DNA of 64,000 bases from Pseudomonadota bacterium (lineage in GTDB: Bacteria; Pseudomonadota; Alphaproteobacteria; Caulobacterales; Caulobacteraceae). Position numbers and translations under genes: made by a program. The stretch lies in contig JAEXZS010000097.1 in assembly GCA_023451375.1 (NCBI GenBank), positions 62,001 through 126,000 of the forward strand. Reading direction: 5' to 3'. The first letter of the stretch is position 1. Each line of letters starts with the position of its first letter. Of this stretch, positions 58,570 to 64,000 are shown piece after piece. The notes under the pieces were generated by a model. That model was not told the DNA's origin and did not search any database. It saw nothing but the letters and a program-made list of their open reading frames with translations.

Positions 58570-59211
58570 TCAGACCACTTCGCGCAGCAGGGCGGTCTTG
58601 TAGTTCTGGACCCACAGGTTGCGGAAACGCTTGGACCGCTCGGCGTGGTAGATGTGCGCCAGCTCGGCGTAGGAACGGTCGAAGTCCTCGTTCACCAACA
58701 CGTAGTCGAAGGCGTCGCAGTGCTCGATCTCGCCCTTGGCGTTGGCCACGCGGCGCTCGATGACCTCCTCGGCGTCCTGGGACCGGGTCACCAGGCGCCG
58801 GCGCAGCTCGGCCAGGCTGGGCGGCAGGATGAAGACGCGCACGGCGTCCTCTGGGCATTTCTCGGCCACGTCGCGCGCGCCCTGCCAGTCGATGTCGAAC
58901 AGCACGTCGCGACCTTCGGCCAGGGCGCGGTCGACCGGCGCGCGGGGGCTGCCGTAGCGGTTGCCGTGCACGTCCGCCCATTCCAGGAAGGCGTCGGCGT
59001 CGATCAGCCGCTGGAATTCTTCATGACTGACGAAGTTGTAGTCCCGCCCGTCCACCTCTCCGGGTCGGATGCCGCGCGTGGTCATCGAGACGGACAGCTC
59101 CAGCGCCCGGTGGTCGGCCATCAGCCGGCGGCACAGGCTGGTCTTGCCCGCGCCCGAGGGGCTGGCGACGATCAGGAGGACGCCGCGTCGGGGCGTGTGT
59201 TCATTCGACAT
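58570..59211 (-). CDS. gmk: Guanylate kinase
   Basis: A 213-residue nucleotide kinase that converts GMP to GDP. The P-loop is SPSGAGKTS (17-25); SVSMTTRGIRPGEVDGRDYNFVS is the GMP-binding region and DVLFDIDWQGARDV the central strand. The ATG at 59211 is preferred over one five codons upstream because MSNEHTPRRG directly precedes the fold. Its start lies 11 bases inside yicC, a common adjacency. Confidence 0.96.
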   Translation of the reverse strand: MSNEHTPRRGVLLIVASPSGAGKTSLCRRLMADHRALELSVSMTTRGIRPGEVDGRDYNFVSHEEFQRLIDADAFLEWADVHGNRYGSPRAPVDRALAEGRDVLFDIDWQGARDVAEKCPEDAVRVFILPPSLAELRRRLVTRSQDAEEVIERRVANAKGEIEHCDAFDYVLVNEDFDRSYAELAHIYHAERSKRFRNLWVQNYKTALLREVV

Positions 59212-60085
59212 TCTGGACCTGCTCACGCAACTGCTCGATCACGGCCTTGAGCTCCAGGCCGATTCCGGTGAGCGCGGTGGTAGCGGATTTCGAGCACAAG
59301 GTGTTCGCCTCGCGCATGAATTCCTGCATCAGGAAGTCGAGCTTGCGACCGGCGGGCGGCTGGCCCAGCAACTGGCGGGCCGAGGCGACGTGGGCGGTCA
59401 GCCGATCCAGCTCCTCGCGCACGTCGGCCTTGGCGGCCAGGGCGGCGGCCTCCAGGACGATCCGCTCCTCCAGTCCCGGCGCGTCTGGGGCCAGTTCGAC
59501 GATGCGCCGGGTGAAGCGTTCGCGAATGGCCTCGACCTGCGCCTTCGCCTCGCCCTCGGCCTGGCCGACCAGCGCCTCGATGCGGGCGATGAAGTCCTCG
59601 AGCACCGGCTTCAGCTGGGCCCCTTCGCGTCTTCGCGAGGTCTTCAGGGCGTCCAGGGCCTCTTCGATGGTGCGGGTCATGGCGGCCTGAAGCGCGGCGC
59701 GGGCGTCGGGGTCGTCCGCCTCCTCCGGGGTCTCGATCACGCCGCGCAGGGCCAGCAGGCCGTCGGCGGACGGGGGCGTGGCGCCGCCCTCGGCCAACTC
59801 ATTGGCCAGGGTCAAGTAGCGGGACAAGAGGGTGGCGTTGACGGTGACCGCGGCCTCGACGGAGGCGGCGCGGCGCGCCTGGAGGCCCAGCGTCACCTGG
59901 CCGCGCGCGAACCGCGCCTGGCCGGCCGCCTTGGCCAGGCGCTCCAGCTCGTCGAAGCCGTTCGGACCGCGGTAGCGGACCTCCAGGTTCCGACCGTTGA
60001 CGGACCGCGCCTCGACCGACCAGGTCCAGCCGTCGGCGGCGCCGTCGGCCCGGCCGAAGCCGGTCATGCCCGACAGCGCGCTCAT
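59201..60085 (-). CDS. yicC: YicC family endoribonuclease-like protein
   Basis: A 294-residue protein starting MSALSGMTGFGRADG. The segments WSVEARSVNGRNLEVRYR, ALDALKTSRRREGAQL, ELDRLTAHVASARQLL and the closing GRKLDFLMQEFMREANTLCSKS match YicC, which in E. coli is reported to act on small RNA decay and is an endoribonuclease family. The ATG overlaps the mltG stop by four bases, and it overlaps gmk at its end. Confidence 0.92.
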   Translation of the reverse strand: MSALSGMTGFGRADGAADGWTWSVEARSVNGRNLEVRYRGPNGFDELERLAKAAGQARFARGQVTLGLQARRAASVEAAVTVNATLLSRYLTLANELAEGGATPPSADGLLALRGVIETPEEADDPDARAALQAAMTRTIEEALDALKTSRRREGAQLKPVLEDFIARIEALVGQAEGEAKAQVEAIRERFTRRIVELAPDAPGLEERIVLEAAALAAKADVREELDRLTAHVASARQLLGQPPAGRKLDFLMQEFMREANTLCSKSATTALTGIGLELKAVIEQLREQVQNVE

Positions 60086-61245
60086 GGAGTATTCGGCCCC
60101 TGGCTGGCGCCGGGCGGCAGCGTCAGGGTCGCCTGCCCTCCGGCGGCGGGCGCACCTTGCGGATCGGTCATCGGCGCGGGCGACAGGCCCGGCGCGGTCG
60201 GGGCCGGCGCCTCGGGCGGCAGGCCCGCCTTCTGACGCTCGATCTGGCGCCAGCGGGCGACGTTGCGCAGGTGTTCCTCGTAGGTGTTGGCGAAGGCGTG
60301 GCCGCCGGTGCCGTCGGCGACGAAGAACAGCGCCGGGTCGGCCGGCGGGTTCAGCACGGCGCGCAGGGCTTCGCGGCCCGGGTTGGCGATCGGCGTCGGC
60401 GGCAGGCCGTCGATCAGATAGGTGTTCCACGGCGTCGCCTGGGTCAGCTCCGAGCGGCGGATGCCGCGCCCCAGGGGCCGCCCCTTGGTCAGGCCGTAGA
60501 CGATGGTGGGATCGCTCTCCAGGCGCATGCCCTGACGCAGGCGGTTGGTGAAGACCGCGGCCACGCGGGGACGCTCGGCGGCCAGGCCGGTCTCCTTCTC
60601 GACGATGGAGGCCAGGATCACCGCCTCTTCCGGATCGCGGGCGACCGAGCCGGGCGCGCGCTGCGCCCACAGGAGGCGCAGGTTGTCGCGGGCGGCGACC
60701 TGCATCCGCTCGATGACCGACTGGCGCGTCTCGCCGCGCGTGACCTCATAGGTGTCGGGCCATAGGGAACCCTCTTCCGGAACCGTATCGACGGTTCCCG
60801 TCAGCACCGGCTGCTTCATCAGGATGTCGACGGCCTGGGCCGAGGACCAGCCTTCGGGCAGGGTCACGAAGTGGCGCACCACCCGGCCTTCGACCATCAG
60901 CCGCAGCACCCCGGCCAGCGAGGTTCCCGAGGGGATGTCGTATTCCCCCGCCCGCAGCTTGCGGTCCGCGCCGGTCAGGGCGGCGGCGGCCTTGAACAGG
61001 TCGGGCGAGCGGATCACGCCGGCGGCGTTCATCCGCGCGGCGATGGCCGAGACGCTGGAGCCGCTGGGCAGGGTGACGACGGTGCTGTCGCCCTGGCGCG
61101 CCGACGGCCCCGGCCCGTAGTAGACGACCCAGATCGCCGCCAGGGCGACGATCAGGAACAGGGCGAAGGTGGCCGAGCCCGTCAGCAGGGCCACCGTCAG
61201 GCCCGATCGCTTGCCCTGCTTCTCGACCCGCCCCCGTCCGAACAT
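60082..61245 (-). CDS. mltG: Endolytic murein transglycosylase MltG
   Basis: A 387-residue inner-membrane protein (one helix about 17-42). The YceG fold includes TLPSGSSVSAIAARMNAAGVI, a LysM-like start, and the catalytic Glu218 in IVEKETG; LPPTPIANPG is a conserved loop. It cuts nascent glycan strands and so terminates peptidoglycan polymerisation. The C-terminus carries a proline- and alanine-rich tail beyond the fold (EAPAPTAPGLSPAPM). One base separates its start from the fabF stop. Confidence 0.95.
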   Translation of the reverse strand: MFGRGRVEKQGKRSGLTVALLTGSATFALFLIVALAAIWVVYYGPGPSARQGDSTVVTLPSGSSVSAIAARMNAAGVIRSPDLFKAAAALTGADRKLRAGEYDIPSGTSLAGVLRLMVEGRVVRHFVTLPEGWSSAQAVDILMKQPVLTGTVDTVPEEGSLWPDTYEVTRGETRQSVIERMQVAARDNLRLLWAQRAPGSVARDPEEAVILASIVEKETGLAAERPRVAAVFTNRLRQGMRLESDPTIVYGLTKGRPLGRGIRRSELTQATPWNTYLIDGLPPTPIANPGREALRAVLNPPADPALFFVADGTGGHAFANTYEEHLRNVARWRQIERQKAGLPPEAPAPTAPGLSPAPMTDPQGAPAAGGQATLTLPPGASQGPNTP

Positions 61246-61246
61246 C

Positions 61247-62521
61247 TCAGTCCACGACCTTCTTGAAGATGACCGAGGCGTTGGTGCCGCCGAAGCCGAA
61301 ACTGTTGGACATGGCCACGTCGATCTTCATCGGCTTGCCCTTGTGCGGGACCAGGTCGATCGGCGTCTCCATCTCCGGATCGTCCAGGTTGATGGTCGGC
61401 GGCGCCACCTGGTCGCGGATGGCCAGGACGCAGAAGGCCGCCTCTATGGCGCCGGCGGCGCCCAGCAGGTGGCCGGTCATCGACTTGGTCGAGGAAACCG
61501 CCAGGTTCCCGGCGTGGTCGCCGACCAGCCGCTCGATCGCCTTCAGCTCGATCCAGTCGGCCATGGTCGAGGTGCCGTGGGCGTTGACGTAGTCCAGGTC
61601 CGAGGCTTGGAGGCCCGCGCGCTTCAGCGCCGCCTTCATCGCCCGCTCGCCGCCTTCGCCGTCCTCGGACGGGGCGGTGATGTGATAGGCGTCGCCGCTC
61701 ATGCCGTAGCCGACCACCTCGGCGTAGATCTTGGCGCCGCGGGCCTTGGCGTGCTCGTACTCCTCCAGCACCAGGATGCCGGCGCCCTCGCCCATGACGA
61801 AGCCCGCGTGACCCCGGTCATAGGGGCGCGACGCCTTCTCGGGCGTGTCGTTGTAGGCGGTGCACAGGGCCTTGCAGGCCAGGAAGCCGGCGATGCCGAT
61901 CGGCACGATGGAGCTCTCGGCCCCGCCGCAGACCATGACGTCGGCGTCGTCCAGGGCGATCATCCGGGCCGCGTCGCCGATGGCGTGGGCGCCGGTGGCG
62001 CAGGCGGTGACCGCCGCGTGGTTGGGCCCTTTCAGGCCGTGGCGGATCGAGATCTGGCCGCCGGCCAGGTTGATCAGGGCCGAAGGGATGAAGAAGGGGC
62101 TGACGCGGCGCGGCCCCTGCTCCTTCAGGACGATGGCCGTATCGGCGATAGGCCCCAGGCCGCCGATGCCGGAGCCGACCATGACGCCGGTGCGCTCCTT
62201 GTCCTCGTCGCTCTCGGGCTTCCAGTTCGCGTCGTGCAGCGCCTCGTCGGCGGCGGCGATGGCGTATAGGATGAAGTCGTCGACACGCTTGCGGTCCTTG
62301 GCCGACATGACCTGGTCGGGGTCGAAGTCGCCCTCGCCGCCGCCGCCGCGCCCGTCGACGCTCGGCACCTCGCCGGCGATGGTGCAGGCGTAGCCTTCGG
62401 CGTCGAAGGCGGTGATCGGACCGATGCCCGATCGTCCCTCCACGACGCCCTTCCAGCTCTTGTCGACGCCCCATCCCAGGGGGGTCAGCAGGCCGATGCC
62501 CGTAACGACGACGCGGCGCAT
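61247..62521 (-). CDS. fabF: 3-oxoacyl-[acyl-carrier-protein] synthase II
   Basis: A 424-residue condensing enzyme. Catalytic Cys174 lies in VTACATGAHA, the two His in NAHGTSTMADW and KSMTGHLLGAAG, and the C-terminal NSFGFGGTNASVIF loop is intact. It elongates acyl-ACP in fatty acid synthesis. It is 131 bases from acpP, with an intrinsic terminator in the gap, so acpP may be partly uncoupled and transcribed in excess. Confidence 0.97.
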   Translation of the reverse strand: MRRVVVTGIGLLTPLGWGVDKSWKGVVEGRSGIGPITAFDAEGYACTIAGEVPSVDGRGGGGEGDFDPDQVMSAKDRKRVDDFILYAIAAADEALHDANWKPESDEDKERTGVMVGSGIGGLGPIADTAIVLKEQGPRRVSPFFIPSALINLAGGQISIRHGLKGPNHAAVTACATGAHAIGDAARMIALDDADVMVCGGAESSIVPIGIAGFLACKALCTAYNDTPEKASRPYDRGHAGFVMGEGAGILVLEEYEHAKARGAKIYAEVVGYGMSGDAYHITAPSEDGEGGERAMKAALKRAGLQASDLDYVNAHGTSTMADWIELKAIERLVGDHAGNLAVSSTKSMTGHLLGAAGAIEAAFCVLAIRDQVAPPTINLDDPEMETPIDLVPHKGKPMKIDVAMSNSFGFGGTNASVIFKKVVD

Positions 62522-62582
62522 GGCTTCCGCTCCTTCACTCTCGCATTCATGTCCGGGACGAATCCTCCCGGAGATCAGAAAC

Positions 62583-62625
62583 AGTAAAGGCCGCCGGGCG
62601 CGTCCGCTAGGAGCGCCGGGCGGCC
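62583..62625 (-). terminator. Terminator downstream of acpP
   Basis: Read on the minus strand, GGCCGCCCGGCGC pairs with GCGCCCGGCGGCC across a short loop, followed by TTTACTG. It lies 28 bases beyond the acpP stop and 62 bases before fabF. Confidence 0.75.
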
Positions 62626-62652
62626 TTGACTATCGCCGATCGGCGGCTGGAA

Positions 62653-62892
62653 TCAGCCGGCCGACTTTTCGTCGATGTACTTCACGGCGTCGCCGACCGT
62701 CTGGATATGCTCGGCGGCGTCATCGGGAATCTCGATGTCGAATTCTTCTTCGAAGGCCATCACCAGCTCGACGTTGTCGAGCGAGTCGGCGCCCAGGTCG
62801 TCGATGAAGCTGGCCTTTTCCGTGACCTTGTCCGGATCCGCGTCCAGGTGGTCGATGACGATCTTGCGAACGCGCTCGAGGGTGTCGGACAT
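62653..62892 (-). CDS. acpP: Acyl carrier protein
   Basis: A 79-residue acidic protein. Ser37 in DDLGADSLDNVEL receives the phosphopantetheine arm. It carries growing acyl chains between the Fab enzymes. The start is fixed by the standard N-terminus MSDTLERVRKIVIDHL. The gene has about 170 bases upstream to fabG and a terminator downstream, consistent with its own promoter and high expression. Confidence 0.98.
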   Translation of the reverse strand: MSDTLERVRKIVIDHLDADPDKVTEKASFIDDLGADSLDNVELVMAFEEEFDIEIPDDAAEHIQTVGDAVKYIDEKSAG

Positions 62893-63062
62893 GAGTGTCT
62901 CTCTGCCTGTTTAAATGCGCCGTAGAGGCGGGGTCTCATCCAAAATCGCCGTCTCACGGCAGCGAGGGCGACGCAAGCCCTGAAAGCTCGAACCGCCGAC
63001 GCATCCGCCCTTTAGCACAGCCGCCGGGGCGGGAAATAGTCTGTTGCGTGTCGTGATCGGGG

Positions 63063-63803
63063 TCAGATCATCGCCATGCCGCCGTTCACGTGCAGGGTCT
63101 GCCCGGTGACATAGGCGGCCTCGTCCGAGGACAGGTAGACGGCGGCGGCGGCGATCTCGTCGCCCGTGCCCAGCCGGCCGGTCGGAATCCTGGCCAGGAT
63201 GGTGTCGCGCTGCTGCTCGTTCAGCACGTCGGTCATGGGCGAGGCGATGAAGCCCGGCGCGATGCAGTTGACCGTGATGCCGCGCGATCCGACCTCCTGG
63301 GCCAGCGACTTGGAAAAGCCGATCATGCCGGCCTTGGAGGCGGAATAGTTGGTCTGACCGGGGTTTCCCGTGACGCCCACGACCGAGGTCACGCCGATGA
63401 TGCGGCCCGCGCGGCGCTTCATCATGCCCTTCACCGCCGCGCGGGTCAGGCGGAAATAGCTTTCCAGGTTCACCGCCAGCACCGACTGGAAGTCCTCGTC
63501 CTTCATCCGCATCAGAAGGCCGTCCCTGGTGATGCCGGCGTTGGCCACCAGGATGTCCAGGGGCGCGCCCGCCGCCGCCTCGGCCGCCGCGACCAGACCG
63601 TCGACCGATTCCGGCTCGGACAGATTGGCGGCGGCGAAATGGGCGCGCTCACCCAGGTCTCCGGCCAGATCGGCCAGCACCGCCTCGCGCGTGCCCGACA
63701 GCACCACGGTCGCGCCCTGTGCGTGCAGCGCCCGCGCGATCGCACCGCCGATGCCGCCCGTCGCGCCGGTCACCAGCGCGGTCTTGCCTGCGAGATTGAA
63801 CAT
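63063..63803 (-). CDS. fabG: 3-oxoacyl-[acyl-carrier-protein] reductase
   Basis: A 246-residue short-chain dehydrogenase. The NADPH site is TGATGGIGGA (12-21), then NAGITRDG; the catalytic residues are Ser140, Tyr153 and Lys157 (TNYSASKAG). It reduces 3-oxoacyl-ACP. The ATG at 63803 starts the fold (MFNLAGKTALVTG); the 32-residue upstream frame is encoded by a repeat and not supported. GGAGGATTTGG precedes the ATG. Confidence 0.97.
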   Translation of the reverse strand: MFNLAGKTALVTGATGGIGGAIARALHAQGATVVLSGTREAVLADLAGDLGERAHFAAANLSEPESVDGLVAAAEAAAGAPLDILVANAGITRDGLLMRMKDEDFQSVLAVNLESYFRLTRAAVKGMMKRRAGRIIGVTSVVGVTGNPGQTNYSASKAGMIGFSKSLAQEVGSRGITVNCIAPGFIASPMTDVLNEQQRDTILARIPTGRLGTGDEIAAAAVYLSSDEAAYVTGQTLHVNGGMAMI

Positions 63804-63812
63804 CCAAATCCT

Positions 63813-63940
63813 CCGCTCATCCCGGCGAAAGCCGGGACCCAGTGCTTTCACACGCAGGATGGCCGGGATCACCGCTCCTGCGCAAACGCATACGCCCATC
63901 GCCCAGTGAACTGGGTCCCGGTTGTCGCCGGGATGAGCGG
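63813..63940. repeat. Palindromic repeat family F between fabD and fabG
   Basis: A 128-bp element. Its arms, 63813-63843 and 63910-63940, begin and end with CCGCTCATCCCGGCGA and TCGCCGGGATGAGCGG, and each contains GGGACCCAGT or ACTGGGTCCC. It fills nearly the whole gap between the fabD stop and the fabG ribosome-binding site. Confidence 0.85.
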
Positions 63941-63945
63941 CGAAA

Positions 63946-64000
63946 TTACAGGCTCTTCGCGAACGCTTCCAGGTCTTCCGGCGTGTTCAGCGGCAGGCTT
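63946..64000 (-). CDS. fabD: Malonyl-CoA-ACP transacylase FabD, C-terminal end (cut by window edge)
   Basis: On the minus strand a frame enters the window at 64000 and ends in TAA (63948-63946), encoding SLPLNTPEDLEAFAKSL. This resembles the C-terminal end of FabD, and fabD is the usual gene directly upstream of fabG. Only 17 residues are visible, so the call depends mainly on context. Confidence 0.6.
   Translation of the reverse strand, partial: SLPLNTPEDLEAFAKSL

Noticed and set aside
1..64000. CRISPR arrays, tRNA or rRNA genes, insertion sequences
   Set aside because: No regularly spaced direct repeats, cloverleaf sequence, rRNA segment or transposase frame was recognised by reading both strands.

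Overview
The window is a very GC-rich, gene-dense bacterial chromosome segment. Gene content and order point to an alphaproteobacterium of the Caulobacterales, most likely Brevundimonas or a close relative. This is inferred from the RcGTA-type gene transfer agent (GTA) cluster, the lptF-lptG-lptD-surA-pdxA-rsmA run, the fabD-fabG-acpP-fabF-mltG-yicC-gmk run, and several families of short palindromic intergenic repeats. No rRNA, tRNA, CRISPR array, integrase or transposase was seen.

Region 1 (1-10569, minus strand) is a GTA structural cluster in canonical order: small terminase-like gp1, large terminase, portal, gp3.5, prohead protease, HK97 capsid, head-tail proteins gp6-gp8, major tail protein gp9, gp10, gp10.1, gp11, gp12, gp13, the NlpC/P60 hydrolase gp14, and the start of gp15, cut by the window edge. 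Most genes overlap by 1-4 bases. The operon is interrupted by several palindromic elements. Two of them lie in frame immediately behind the start codons of the prohead protease and gp14. An opposite-strand gene encoding a cold-shock-like domain fused to a DUF805 membrane domain sits between gp11 and gp12 and ends in a perfect 17-bp hairpin.

Region 2 (10.6-20.4 kb) holds a YcgN-family protein, a TetR-SMR efflux pair with a candidate operator, an ABC-F ATPase, an esterase bracketed by two copies of one repeat, a DUF2231 membrane protein coupled to a sorbosone-dehydrogenase-like lipoprotein, cysS, folE and an ExbD without an ExbB neighbour. Region 3 (20.4-33.2 kb) has a Tat-exported gamma-glutamyltransferase-like enzyme, a vapBC module followed by an overlapping MmcQ/YjbR gene, hydrolase, aldo-keto reductase, UbiD, mazEF, and a coupled M14 peptidase-MAPEG-PmbA-inositol phosphatase chain.

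Region 4 (33.3-47.2 kb) is mostly envelope and periplasm functions: an ArsC-like protein, a TonB receptor, an FKBP lipoprotein, a hydrolase, two tandem M61 peptidases, DoxX and pirin opposite a LysR regulator, two I78-type inhibitors, holC and pepA. Region 5 (47.2-64 kb) is housekeeping: LPS export (LptF, LptG, LptD), the SurA chaperone, PdxA, RsmA, an aminotransferase, a hybrid histidine kinase, Gmk, YicC, MltG and fatty acid synthesis (FabF, ACP, FabG and the end of FabD).

The most unusual signal is the set of short palindromic elements that supply start, stop or ribosome-binding sequence to host genes, concentrated in the GTA operon, together with the antisense cold-shock/DUF805 gene inside that operon.
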